Shown: positions 35,369 to 44,211, counted from the stretch's first letter. The stretch is 58,035 nt of DNA from Flavobacteriaceae bacterium (GCA_029934835.1 JAOZLL010000005.1:1-58035); one strand, 5' to 3'. The notes: generated by a model not told the origin, from the sequence alone. A program made the numbers and translations.

Positions 35369-36463
35369 ATGCATATATTTAAACTACTTTCAATATTTAG
35401 CTTACTACTTTTTGGGTTAGTCTTTTCATTAAAATTACATGCGCAAGATAGTGTTTTTACTGTTGTTATTGACCCTGGTCATGGAGGTAAAGATTCGGGA
35501 ACAACAGGAACTACACGTTACAAGGATAAGAATGAAAAGGATATTGTGTTGGCAGTTGCTCTAAAAGTAGGCGATTTAATGAAAAAAGAAATGCCTAATA
35601 CTAAAGTTATTTTTACGCGAAAAAAAGATAAATTTATAGAATTGAAAAAAAGAGGTGAAATTGCCAACAAAGCAAATGCCGATTTATTTATTTCTATTCA
35701 TGCAAATGCCGCAAGTTATAAGGCGTCAGGTACGGAAACATATGTTTTAGGTGTACATCGTAATGAAACGAACTTGGCAGTTGCCAAACGGGAAAATGAT
35801 GTAATACTTCTAGAAGAAGATTATGAAAAGCATTACTCTTATGACCCACATTCTCCCGCATCAATTATTAGCTTAGTATTATTACAAGAGGAGTATTTAG
35901 ATCAAAGTATAAGAATGGCAAAAATAGTCGAAAACAGCTTTGCTAGTGTTGGAAAACGACGTACTCGCGGTGTAAAACAAGCAGGATTTGTAGTGCTTCA
36001 TCAAACCTATATGCCTTCCATTCTCATTGAAATTGGATTTTTAAGTAATAATAATGAAGAAGATTTTTTGCGTAAAAGTGCTGGGCAGCAGAAAATTGCT
36101 GCATCGATTGTCGATGGAATTAAAAAATATAAAGCCGAATTAGACAAGAATGTAGTTCTTAATTCTAATACTCATTTAGCTGATAGCCAATTATTTGATG
36201 GTGTAATATTTAAAGTTCAAATTGCTTCAAGCTCTAACAAGGTCAGCACCAAATCATATAATTTTAAAGGTTTAAAAAATATTGAACGTGTGAAGGTTGG
36301 AAAACATTACAAATACTATTTAGGTAAGACATCTGATTATTCTCAAATAAAAAGGCTCAAAAAAGAAGCTTCAGAAAAAGGCTACACCTCTGCTTTTATA
36401 GTCGCTTTTAAAGGAGCAGAACGAATATCAGTTGCTAATTTGCTAAAAACTACCTCTAAATAG
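35369..36463 (+). CDS. N-acetylmuramoyl-L-alanine amidase with SPOR-like tail
   Basis: 364 residues. Signal peptide (LSIFSLLLFGLVFSLKLHAQ). An Amidase_3 domain (residues ~30-260) shows the zinc/catalytic residues: VVIDPGHGGKDSGTTG (His), RYKDKNEKDIVLAV (Glu), LFISIHANA (His) and SILIEIGFLSNNNEED (catalytic Glu). The last ~85 residues (GVIFKVQIASSSNKV ... VGKHYKYYLGKTSDYSQIKR) look like a SPOR-type peptidoglycan-binding domain. It cleaves the amide between MurNAc and the stem peptide, probably at division sites. An MCE gene follows 80 bases later. Confidence 0.92.
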   Translation: MHIFKLLSIFSLLLFGLVFSLKLHAQDSVFTVVIDPGHGGKDSGTTGTTRYKDKNEKDIVLAVALKVGDLMKKEMPNTKVIFTRKKDKFIELKKRGEIANKANADLFISIHANAASYKASGTETYVLGVHRNETNLAVAKRENDVILLEEDYEKHYSYDPHSPASIISLVLLQEEYLDQSIRMAKIVENSFASVGKRRTRGVKQAGFVVLHQTYMPSILIEIGFLSNNNEEDFLRKSAGQQKIAASIVDGIKKYKAELDKNVVLNSNTHLADSQLFDGVIFKVQIASSSNKVSTKSYNFKGLKNIERVKVGKHYKYYLGKTSDYSQIKRLKKEASEKGYTSAFIVAFKGAERISVANLLKTTSK

Positions 36464-36543
36464 AAATACTTTTAAAAAAAATACTGTAATATTGCTTTTG
36501 TAAAGCTAACAATAAGTTTTTATCACTTTTAAAATAAAACGTT

Positions 36544-37512
36544 TTGAAACTAAGCAAAGAATTTAAATTAGGTGTTGTATTTCTAGGTGCATTAGCACTC
36601 TTTATTTGGGGATATAATTTCATGAAGGGTAAAAACTTATTCGATGGAAAAATAACGAACTATTACTCTGAATATAGAAATGTTCAAGGATTAAATACTG
36701 CTAGTAAGGTAACCATTAATGGTTATCAAGTTGGTAAAGTACAGAATATTACATTTAATACAGATCCAAACAAAAAAGGGCAATTAATTGTTGAGTTTAG
36801 TATGGAAGAAGACTTTGAATTTTCTGAGAATTCAGTGGCAAAAATATATAGTGATGGATTAATGGGTGGAAAAGCTTTAGCAATAGTTCCATCTTATGAA
36901 GGGGAAAGAGCAGAAGGAGGCACTTATCTAAAAGGCGAAATTGAGTCTGATATCTTTTCATCAGTTGGTGAAAAGTTAAACCCATTATCATCAAAATTAG
37001 AAAGTGTTATTGTTTCAGCTGATTCCTTACTTGTTGGACTTAACGATATATTAGATGCTCCTACTCGTAATTATCTTAAAAAAGCAGTTGTACAACTTGA
37101 CCAATCCATGGTTGGTTTTAAAAACATTACCGATAATTTCAATGATATATTAGTTCAAAACAAACTCAGTTTAGAGAAAACATTGAGTAATGCCGAACAA
37201 ATTACGACTAAGTTTACCACCTTTGCTGATGGTCTTAACACCGAGCTCGAAAATGCCCAAATAGCAGAAACACTTCAAGAATTAAAAACGACTATTGAAG
37301 GTTTAAACAGTATTGTTAGTAACCTTGAGAAAAGCGAAGGAACCTTGGGGATGCTTCTAAATGACAAAGAAATGTACACTAACCTAGCCAATGCTTCAAA
37401 AGAATTAGAAGAACTTCTACGCGAAGTAAAAGAACATCCTAATCGTTTTGTACATCTTTCTTTATTTGGAAAAAAAGATAAGACGGGTTATGTTGTTCCA
37501 GAAAAAGAGTAA
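36544..37512 (+). CDS. MlaD/MCE family lipid-transport protein
   Basis: 322 residues from TTG 36544. One N-terminal membrane anchor (KLGVVFLGALALFIWGYNFM) precedes the MCE domain (residues ~35-115: NYYSEYRNVQGLNTASKVTI, NGYQVGKVQNI, FSENSVAKIYSDGLMGGKAL). A long helical C-terminus follows, with amphipathic repeats and EGTLGMLLNDKEMYTNLANA. MCE proteins form hexameric rings carrying phospholipid between membranes; the permease and ATPase partners are not in this window. Part of the envelope group with lptD and the amidase. Confidence 0.9.
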   Translation: MKLSKEFKLGVVFLGALALFIWGYNFMKGKNLFDGKITNYYSEYRNVQGLNTASKVTINGYQVGKVQNITFNTDPNKKGQLIVEFSMEEDFEFSENSVAKIYSDGLMGGKALAIVPSYEGERAEGGTYLKGEIESDIFSSVGEKLNPLSSKLESVIVSADSLLVGLNDILDAPTRNYLKKAVVQLDQSMVGFKNITDNFNDILVQNKLSLEKTLSNAEQITTKFTTFADGLNTELENAQIAETLQELKTTIEGLNSIVSNLEKSEGTLGMLLNDKEMYTNLANASKELEELLREVKEHPNRFVHLSLFGKKDKTGYVVPEKE

Positions 37513-37657
37513 TCTTACAAAGATTTTTTTTAACGAACACACTTCTAGAACTACATCTACTAAAATTCGGTTTTGTTTTGTAACAAACATGCCATTTCTA
37601 CACTTTTGTTTTTGTTAATTTCGCGCAGATTTTTAAACACAAAAAAATAAAAAGAAT

Positions 37658-38002
37658 ATGACATTAATGACAAGTTTAGAGCATGTAGTTACTGCTGCTC
37701 AACATGCAGAAATAGTAGAGAATAATGAAACTGTAATGATCTGTTGTGGTAGAATGGGACCAATGTGTCTCCCAGTTTATGATGCAATGGATGAATTGAA
37801 AGAAGAGTATCCTAACATAAAATTCATGGATATGTTATTTGATTCTCCTGAAGCACACGTTATCAGAAATGCTGCTGAATGTGCGGGTTTTATGGGACTT
37901 CCCTTTACTATGTATTACAAAAATGGAAAAGTAGTGAAAGCGACTTCTAGTATACAATCTAAAGAGCAGATTAAAGAAATTTTAGACGGATCTTTATCTT
38001 AA
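37658..38002 (+). CDS. Thioredoxin-like protein with non-canonical active site
   Basis: 114 residues. The fold fits thioredoxin (ENNETVMICCGRMGPMCLPV, then the DELKEEYPNIKFMDMLFD strand, the cis-Pro GFMGLPFTMYYKNGKVV and an SKEQIKEIL final helix). The usual WCGPC is replaced: Cys29-Cys30-Gly-Arg-Met-Gly-Pro-Met-Cys37, so the first Cys of CGPC is Met and two cysteines lie upstream. Another Cys lies at AAECAGF. Its reductase-like partner gene follows 62 bases downstream, beyond a hairpin. I recall related CxRMGPMC thioredoxin-like proteins in anaerobes, from memory only. Confidence 0.85.
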   Translation: MTLMTSLEHVVTAAQHAEIVENNETVMICCGRMGPMCLPVYDAMDELKEEYPNIKFMDMLFDSPEAHVIRNAAECAGFMGLPFTMYYKNGKVVKATSSIQSKEQIKEILDGSLS

Positions 38003-38014
38003 TTAACCTTTTAT

Positions 38015-38050
38015 AAAGGCTATTTGATCAATATTCAAATAGCCTTTTTT
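38015..38050 (+). terminator. Terminator/attenuator between the thioredoxin-like gene and the reductase gene
   Basis: AAAGGCTATTTGA pairs with TCAAATAGCCTTT around TCAATAT, followed by T6 in all. It lies 12 bases after the stop and 15 bases before the next ATG. Confidence 0.85.
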
Positions 38051-38064
38051 AAATCCCATTTTCT

Positions 38065-38988
38065 ATGGAATCAAACAATATTTTTGATGTTATAATTTTA
38101 GGTGCCGGTGCAGCTGGTCTAACCGCAGGAATATACCTATCAAGAGCTAAAACAAGAACCCTTATTCTTAATGAAGGTATGGTTGGAGGTCAAATTGTTT
38201 TAACCCATGAAGTTGCCAATTATCCTGGTGTTGAAAATATATCAGGCTATCAACTGGCAACAACCATGAAAAAGCAAGCGCTGTCATTTGGATGTGAGAT
38301 TAAACAAAATATTAAAATTAGTAAATTAGATCTGTCAGGCAAAATAAAAACAGTATTTGTTGGTGAAGAAAAATATACTGCAAAAGCAGTAATTGTTGCT
38401 ACAGGTGGAAGATCTAGGGAACTAAATGCTGAAGGTGAAGACACCTTTAAAGGTAGAGGGATTTCTTATTGTGCCACTTGTGATGGTGATTTTTATACGG
38501 GTATGGATATTATTGTTGTAGGTGGAGGAAATTCAGCGCTTGAAGAAGCAGTTGCTTTGACAACTTATGCTAAAACAGTTACCATTGTCCACCAATTTGA
38601 TCATTTTCAAGCTTTTGAACATGCCATAGAAACAGCAAAAAATAATGATAAGATTCGTTTTATTCTCAGCTCAAAAATCGAAAATTTTAAAGGTGAAGAG
38701 AAACTACAAAAAGTTGTAATAAAAAACTTAGAAGACGGAACTAAAAATGAAATGCTAATTGATGGTGTCTTTATTTTGATAGGCTATCAACCTAATTCAG
38801 AGAAGTTTAAGGAACATGTTACTATCAATAAATACGGAGAAATACCAACTGATTTAAAAATGACAACAAATCTGCCTGGTGTTTTTGCAGCAGGAGATAT
38901 CAGAGAAAAACAGATTAGACAAATTGCAACAGCTGTTAGTGATGGAGCAATTGCAGCCATAAATGCAATTGAATATATTCAAAAGTAG
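38065..38988 (+). CDS. Thioredoxin reductase-like FAD/NAD(P) oxidoreductase
   Basis: 307 residues, the length of low-molecular-weight thioredoxin reductases. FAD site VIILGAGAAGLTAGIYLSRA, redox pair ISYCATCDGDFY near 135, NAD(P) site IIVVGGGNSALEEAVALTTY, and the FAD tail GVFAAGDIREKQIRQIATAV. The NAD(P) loop carries VHQFDHF instead of the HRR... motif common in NADPH-dependent TrxB (TIVHQFDHFQAF), so cofactor use may differ. It probably reduces the adjacent thioredoxin-like protein. Confidence 0.9.
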   Translation: MESNNIFDVIILGAGAAGLTAGIYLSRAKTRTLILNEGMVGGQIVLTHEVANYPGVENISGYQLATTMKKQALSFGCEIKQNIKISKLDLSGKIKTVFVGEEKYTAKAVIVATGGRSRELNAEGEDTFKGRGISYCATCDGDFYTGMDIIVVGGGNSALEEAVALTTYAKTVTIVHQFDHFQAFEHAIETAKNNDKIRFILSSKIENFKGEEKLQKVVIKNLEDGTKNEMLIDGVFILIGYQPNSEKFKEHVTINKYGEIPTDLKMTTNLPGVFAAGDIREKQIRQIATAVSDGAIAAINAIEYIQK

Positions 38989-39042
38989 GATATTATATAG
39001 GTGTAAATCTAACAAAATATTTTGTAGAGATTATTACAATTA

Positions 39043-39073
39043 TTTGGTAATTAAATAAATTATTATAATTTCG
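39043..39073 (+). promoter_or_regulatory. Candidate promoter for the L,D-transpeptidase gene
   Basis: TTTG (39043-39046), 19 bases, TAATTTCG (39066-39073); the same box sequences and spacing as at 35214-35244. The gene starts 36 bases downstream. Confidence 0.55.
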
Positions 39074-39109
39074 CCAACTTAAGTTTACTGTTAAACTTAA
39101 TGATTTACA

Positions 39110-39790
39110 ATGATTTACAAATTATTACCCCTTTTCCTACTTGTTTTTTTCTCTTTTAAAACAACCGTATCAACTTCTTCTAAACCTAAGGTTACAGAAG
39201 TTGCTGCTGCTACTTTAAATATTGAACCGACCATAAATTTCGAGTCTGTTTATAACAACTTAAAATCAAATGATTTTATGTATCCCAGTAAAGAAAGCTT
39301 TACAAAAGCTCTTGAAGGATATCATCACATGAAAGAAAAAAGATTTTTGAATAAAGATATTTTGACCATTATTGATTTTAGTTTATCCTCTTCTGAAAAA
39401 CGTTTATGGGTAATTGACATTAAGGAAAATAGTATTTTGTTTCAATCTTTAGTTGCTCATGGTAGGAATTCTGGAAATGAATTTGCCTTATTATTTTCTA
39501 ATAAACCCGAATCACATAAAAGTAGTTTAGGTTTTTATGCAACTGGAGAGACGTATTATGGAAAACATGGTTACTCTATGCGATTAGATGGTCTTGAAGA
39601 AGGAATAAATAACAATGCTAGAAAAAGAGCAATAGTTATACATGGAGCAGCTTATGTTTCAGAATCTTTTATACAACAAAACGGAAGGTTAGGTAGAAGT
39701 TTTGGTTGTCCTTCTCTACCAAAAGAGGATACTAAAAAAATTATAGACCTAATTAAAAACGAATCTTGTTTGTTTATTTATTATCCTTAA
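39110..39790 (+). CDS. Murein L,D-transpeptidase catalytic domain family protein
   Basis: 226 residues. Signal-like N-terminus (YKLLPLFLLVFFSFKTTVST). The domain (residues ~85-225) carries LTIIDFSLSSSEKRLWVIDI, LVAHGRNSGNEFALLFSN, then AIVIHGAAYVSESFIQ and GRLGRSFGCPSLP with catalytic His and Cys (SFGC). It fits the YkuD_2 family, distinct from classical YkuD. Predicted to act on peptidoglycan in the periplasm. A ten-base duplication (ATGATTTACA twice, 39100-39119) places an out-of-frame ATG exactly 10 bases before the true one. Confidence 0.88.
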   Translation: MIYKLLPLFLLVFFSFKTTVSTSSKPKVTEVAAATLNIEPTINFESVYNNLKSNDFMYPSKESFTKALEGYHHMKEKRFLNKDILTIIDFSLSSSEKRLWVIDIKENSILFQSLVAHGRNSGNEFALLFSNKPESHKSSLGFYATGETYYGKHGYSMRLDGLEEGINNNARKRAIVIHGAAYVSESFIQQNGRLGRSFGCPSLPKEDTKKIIDLIKNESCLFIYYP

Positions 39791-39800
39791 AAAAAGCAAC

Positions 39801-41369
39801 TTAGTTTCTCAATTTTTGATACAATTCAGCATCAAGATTATAGAGATCGTCTCTAAACTGTAAAGTTCCATTTTTACTCCAAGCAGTCCAATAAAAGATA
39901 TGAATATAAATATCTTTTTTAAAATATATTGCTTTTAGTTCTTCTTCCTTTAAAATACGATCAATTTTTTTTAAACTCCAATGCTTAGGGTTATCTAATA
40001 GATATTCTGCTAGTTCTAGAGGATTTTGCACACGAACACATCCAGAACTTAACGCACGATTGTACTTGTCAAAATAACTTTTTGTATTGGTGTCATGAAG
40101 ATATATAGTAAATTTATTATGAAATATAAATTTTATGAGTCCTAATGAATTATATGTTCCGGAGCTTTGAACATAACGATAGGTTTTTGCTTTTTCTACT
40201 TGCCATTTATCACTTTTAACTACCTGATTATTTATATCATAAGCTATAATATTTTTACGACTAAGATAACTGCTGTCTTTTATAATTGCAGGTATTATAT
40301 CTTTCTCTAAAATGGTAGGAGGTACTGTCCAAGTCGGATTTAAAATAAGATGAGTTAGCTTAGATGATAATACAGGTGTCCTTCTTTTGAGTTTGCCCAC
40401 AATAACCTTACAGGCGCGAATAGTGTCATTATTTCGAACTGTAGTTAATGAATAATCAGGAATATTAATAATAAGGTAATCATTCTCAAATTTTCTTGGA
40501 TACCATCTCCAACGTTCCATATTTGCAATAATCTGTTCTTTTCTTTGTTTCTTTGAAAAGTTAAGTGCCATAAGTGTCCCTTTTCCGATTACTCCATCAG
40601 GTGCAAGTCCGTGTCTTATTTGAAACTTTTTAATTGCCAGTTCCGTTTTAGTATCAAAAATTGGTGTTAGACTATCCATTGGTTTTAAGTCTTTCCAATA
40701 CATCAATTTTTTCTTGATTTCTAGTAAAACTCCACTAGAATCATTTAATACTAACTTGTCAGCAAGTTCGATATTTCTAAAAGTATCTTTTGGAAATGTG
40801 TTAATGATTTTAAGTGCTTCTCTTAGTCGTTTATATACAATATGATTAGGTTTAACAGATTCTACAGCAATATCAAATGAATCTTTTTTTTGAAAATTCA
40901 ACAACATTTCTTGAAAATTGTAACTGTTCTCTTTTAAATCCCAATTATCGTAGAGGCTATTAGGATCAAGACTACCTTTTGAAACCTTTTTAATATAACG
41001 ACTCAAATTTCTTGTTATTAAGATATCATAATCTACTAAACTAGCCTCTGACAAACTATCAATACTACTTTCATAAGTGTTAATTCTGCTAAGATCAAAA
41101 TCTTTCTGAAATAGGCCTTCTTTTTCTACATTATTTAAAATTTCAAGGAATTTTTTTCGGTTAGATTTGTCAGTCCAAAAGACTTTATTTTTTTTGTAGA
41201 AAATAATCACTAAGGAATCTTTAAGGCTTGCAATTATAATGGAATCAATTGTAGGTAAGTAACTATCTTTAGTAATTTCATTTTTAGGGAGTACCACAAT
41301 CTTATCCTGCTTCCTCTCTTTACAGGAAATTACGAGGAGTAGAATCAAGAAAAAATAAAATATTTTCAT
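39801..41369 (-). CDS. L,D-transpeptidase of the YcbB/LdtD type (lipoprotein)
   Basis: 522 residues. A lipobox (LLVISCKERK, Cys16) indicates membrane anchoring. A scaffold domain is followed by a PG_binding_1 domain (LAIKKFQIRHGLAPDGVIGK) and the YkuD catalytic domain (IIVNIPDYSL-like IINIPDYSLTTVRNNDTIRA, VGKLKRRTPV, IYLHDTNTKSYFDKYNRALS, SSGCVRVQNP with catalytic Cys). The interdomain MERWRWYPRKF signature is characteristic of the YcbB group. It forms 3-3 crosslinks in peptidoglycan. It is convergent with the previous transpeptidase, 10 bases apart, without an evident terminator. Confidence 0.92.
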   Translation of the reverse strand: MKIFYFFLILLLVISCKERKQDKIVVLPKNEITKDSYLPTIDSIIIASLKDSLVIIFYKKNKVFWTDKSNRKKFLEILNNVEKEGLFQKDFDLSRINTYESSIDSLSEASLVDYDILITRNLSRYIKKVSKGSLDPNSLYDNWDLKENSYNFQEMLLNFQKKDSFDIAVESVKPNHIVYKRLREALKIINTFPKDTFRNIELADKLVLNDSSGVLLEIKKKLMYWKDLKPMDSLTPIFDTKTELAIKKFQIRHGLAPDGVIGKGTLMALNFSKKQRKEQIIANMERWRWYPRKFENDYLIINIPDYSLTTVRNNDTIRACKVIVGKLKRRTPVLSSKLTHLILNPTWTVPPTILEKDIIPAIIKDSSYLSRKNIIAYDINNQVVKSDKWQVEKAKTYRYVQSSGTYNSLGLIKFIFHNKFTIYLHDTNTKSYFDKYNRALSSGCVRVQNPLELAEYLLDNPKHWSLKKIDRILKEEELKAIYFKKDIYIHIFYWTAWSKNGTLQFRDDLYNLDAELYQKLRN

Positions 41370-41519
41370 GATACTTTAATTAGTTACTTAGTAAATATAC
41401 AATTTTATGAAAACTTGCACAAAATTATACTTTGATAATTAATTTTTTTACACAATTAATTCTATAAATATCCACAAAGTATTCCTTATCTTTGTATTTC
41501 TATACTAAACTTTTATAGT

Positions 41520-42845
41520 ATGCATTATCTACCAAATGTACTCTTTGCTATACTCCTTATTGCGGGTTTTGCTTTTTTTATAATTAATTTCAGAAAAATA
41601 GTCCGAAATATTAAACTCGGAAAACCACTCGATCGTTCTGACCAAAAAGGAAAACGCTGGAAAAATATGGCATTGGTTGCCTTTGGACAATCTAAAATGA
41701 TTCGACGACCATTTCCTGCCATATTGCACTTTATTGTTTATGTGGGGTTTATCCTAATTAATGTCGAATTTCTAGAAATCATTATAGATGGATTATTTGG
41801 AACCCATCGTATTTTTAGTTTCTTAGGTGGTTTTTATAATTTTTTAATCGGTTCTTTTGAACTATTGGCATTCTTGGTATTACTTGCGGTAATTATTTTT
41901 TGGACACGCCGTATGATTATCCGTATTCCTCGTTTTTGGAATAAAGAGATGACGCGTTGGCCTAAAAATGATGCACTAAATATTTTATACTTTGAAATGG
42001 TATTGATGAGTTTATTTCTACTTATGAATGCTGCAGACGCTAATTTGCAATCTCTTAATGCCAATCATTATGTAAAGGCAGGAAGCTATCCTATCAGTCA
42101 ATATATTGCTCCATTATTATCTCAGGATATTGGTTCTTTGGTAATTCTTGAACGGACTGTTTGGTGGCTACATGTTATCGGTATCTTTATCTTTTTAAAC
42201 TATCTATATTATTCAAAACATCTCCATATTTTATCTGCATTTCCAAATACCTATTTTGCAAATTTAGATACTGTTGGAAAATTAGATAATCTTGAAGCTG
42301 TAACCAATGAAGTGAAAATGATGATGGATCCAAATGCCGATCCTTTTGCTACACCAGCTGAAGGTGAAGAAATGGATATCCCTGATAAATTTGGCGCAAG
42401 CGATGTACAAGATCTCAATTGGGTTCAATTAATGAATGCCTACACTTGTACGGAGTGTGGTCGTTGCACTTCAGTTTGTCCAGCTAATCAAACGGGAAAA
42501 GAATTATCACCGAGAGCTATCATGATGAAAACTCGTGATCGATTGGAAGAAGTAGGCAAAAACATCGATAAAAATGGCGAATTTAAAGATGATGGTAAAC
42601 AACTACTCAATGACTATATTACACCTGAAGAATTATGGGCTTGTACGGGTTGTAATGCTTGTGTAATTGAATGTCCTGTACAAATTGATCCGCTTTCAAT
42701 TATTATTGATTTGCGTCGTTATTTGGTAATGGAACAATCTGCAGCACCTACTGAACTCAATATGATGATGACTAATATAGAAAATAACGGAGCGCCTTGG
42801 CAATATAATCAATTAGATAGAGCAAATTGGAGAGATGAGAGTTGA
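41520..42845 (+). CDS. Membrane-bound 4Fe-4S dicluster protein (heterodisulfide-reductase/NarI-like)
   Basis: 441 residues. Five to six membrane helices (residues ~5-240: LPNVLFAILLIAGFAFFIIN, FPAILHFIVYVGFILINVEF, GSFELLAFLVLLAVIIFW) with His residues suitable for heme b (HFIVY, WWLHVIGIF, YSKHLHIL). Two cluster motifs: CTECGRCTSVCP near 308 and CTGCNACVIECP near 373. With the CCG-domain protein encoded 83 bases downstream it forms a two-subunit quinone-linked reductase module. The donor is not evident from the sequence. Expected to be abundant in respiring flavobacteria. Confidence 0.9.
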   Translation: MHYLPNVLFAILLIAGFAFFIINFRKIVRNIKLGKPLDRSDQKGKRWKNMALVAFGQSKMIRRPFPAILHFIVYVGFILINVEFLEIIIDGLFGTHRIFSFLGGFYNFLIGSFELLAFLVLLAVIIFWTRRMIIRIPRFWNKEMTRWPKNDALNILYFEMVLMSLFLLMNAADANLQSLNANHYVKAGSYPISQYIAPLLSQDIGSLVILERTVWWLHVIGIFIFLNYLYYSKHLHILSAFPNTYFANLDTVGKLDNLEAVTNEVKMMMDPNADPFATPAEGEEMDIPDKFGASDVQDLNWVQLMNAYTCTECGRCTSVCPANQTGKELSPRAIMMKTRDRLEEVGKNIDKNGEFKDDGKQLLNDYITPEELWACTGCNACVIECPVQIDPLSIIIDLRRYLVMEQSAAPTELNMMMTNIENNGAPWQYNQLDRANWRDES

Positions 42846-42928
42846 TTTGAAAATATGTCAATTTAAAAATGAGCAGATTAAACAAACAACTTGTAACTTT
42901 AGACTTTAAAAACTTTTAACTTAAAGAA
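42846..42928 (+). repeat. Spacer repeat traces (TTGAAAATATG and AACTTTT words)
   Basis: TTTGAAAATATGTCAA and TTTAAAAATGAGCAG are related 14-15-base words in tandem (42845-42875). They are followed by AACTTGTAACTTTAGAC and AACTTTTAACTT, which echo the AACTTTY heptads before atpA. It fills the gap between the two Fe-S genes. Confidence 0.4.
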
Positions 42929-43702
42929 ATGAATGCACCAACAATGGCGGAACTAGCCGCAGAAGGCAAAAAACCTGATATTTTATTTTTTGTAGGATGT
43001 GCCGGTAGTTATGACGACAGAGCCATAAAAATAACTAAAGCTTTTGTAAAAATATTAAATAAAGCAAATGTAAATTTTGGGATTCTTGGAGCAGAAGAAA
43101 CTTGCTCAGGTGATCCAGCAAAAAGAGCTGGAAACGAAATGCTATTTCAAATGCAAGCTTTGATGAATATTGAAGCTTTCAATATGTATGAAGTTAAAAA
43201 AATAGTTACTGCCAGCCCGCATGCTTTTAATACGATAAAAAATGAATATCCTGAATTAGGAGGTAACTATGAAGTGCTACATCATACCCAATTTATTAAT
43301 GAATTAATTCAAGAAGGGAAACTAAAAATAGAAGGTGAAAGTTTTAAAGGAAAACGAATTTCTTTTCATGATCCTTGTTATTTAGGTAGAGCAAATAGCG
43401 AATATGATGCTCCAAGATTTTTATTAAAACAATTGGATGTCAACCTAGTTGAAGCTAAAAACCATAAAAGCACAGCAACTTGTTGTGGTGCAGGTGGCGC
43501 TCAAATGTTTAAGGATGCTGAAAAAGGAGATAGAGAAATTTTTGAAAAACGCACCGAAGAATTAACCCAACTTCAACCACAAGTTATTGCAACGGCATGT
43601 GAGTTTTGTAATACTATGCTTACTGATGGTGTAAAAATGCAAGAAAAAGAAGGAGAGATTGAAGTTTTGGATATTGCAGAACTAATAGCTAAAGATTTAT
43701 AA
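42929..43702 (+). CDS. CCG-domain (Fe-S)-binding protein, HdrB/LldE-like
   Basis: 257 residues with two CCG-type domains: DILFFVGCAGSYDDRAIKIT, EETCSGDPAKRAGNEMLF, then ISFHDPCYLGRANSEYDAPR, TATCCGAGGAQMFK near 184 and IATACEFCNTML near 223. These cysteines bind a noncubane or 4Fe-4S cluster in HdrB, LldE and GlpC-type subunits. It is the probable soluble partner of the preceding membrane dicluster protein. The start ATG 42929 gives MNAPTMAELAAEGKKPDILF, a normal N-terminus. Confidence 0.9.
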   Translation: MNAPTMAELAAEGKKPDILFFVGCAGSYDDRAIKITKAFVKILNKANVNFGILGAEETCSGDPAKRAGNEMLFQMQALMNIEAFNMYEVKKIVTASPHAFNTIKNEYPELGGNYEVLHHTQFINELIQEGKLKIEGESFKGKRISFHDPCYLGRANSEYDAPRFLLKQLDVNLVEAKNHKSTATCCGAGGAQMFKDAEKGDREIFEKRTEELTQLQPQVIATACEFCNTMLTDGVKMQEKEGEIEVLDIAELIAKDL

Positions 43703-43762
43703 TACCTTCATTAAAAATATTAATTTTGATATACGTATTAGACTACTAACTAAAATAGCATA

Positions 43763-44209
43763 TTGAATAATACATCAAATATAAGCGTTCAACCAATTGC
43801 TTTTGTAAAAAATAAATACAAAGAGATAAAAGGAAGGATTCCTAAAGATGCAATCTCTGAAATTGTAATTGTAGCTGATATACCCAAAGAAAGTCTCACT
43901 GGAATTGAAGAGTTCTCTCATTTAGAAATTATATTTTACTTTCATAAAGCAACAAATACTATAAAAGGAAAAGCACACCCTAGAAATAATAAAGACATCC
44001 CAAAAGTTGGAATATTCGCTCATCGGAATCCAAATCGACCTAATCATATTGGATTAACTAGTGTAAAATTATTAAAAAAAGAAGGTAGAAAACTACTTGT
44101 TTTGGGACTTGATGCTCTTGATGGAACACCTGTTTTGGATATTAAACCCGTAGTTAAACGCTTTCTACCTGAAGAAAGTATCAAACAACCCAATTGGATT
44201 AATAAATAA
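43763..44209 (+). CDS. tRNA N6-threonylcarbamoyladenosine methyltransferase TrmO family
   Basis: 148 residues from TTG 43763. TsaA/TrmO beta-barrel features: VQPIAFVKNKYKEIKGRIPK, GIEEFSHLEIIFYFHKA, then FAHRNPNRPNHIGLTSVKLL (the RxxxRPNxIGL SAM/tRNA motif) and LDALDGTPVLDIKPVVK. It would methylate t6A37 in tRNAs reading ACY. Shorter than E. coli TrmO because the C-terminal domain is absent, as in most bacterial homologues. It lies two bases before menA, so is translationally linked with it. Confidence 0.85.
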   Translation: MNNTSNISVQPIAFVKNKYKEIKGRIPKDAISEIVIVADIPKESLTGIEEFSHLEIIFYFHKATNTIKGKAHPRNNKDIPKVGIFAHRNPNRPNHIGLTSVKLLKKEGRKLLVLGLDALDGTPVLDIKPVVKRFLPEESIKQPNWINK

Positions 44210-44211
44210 TT

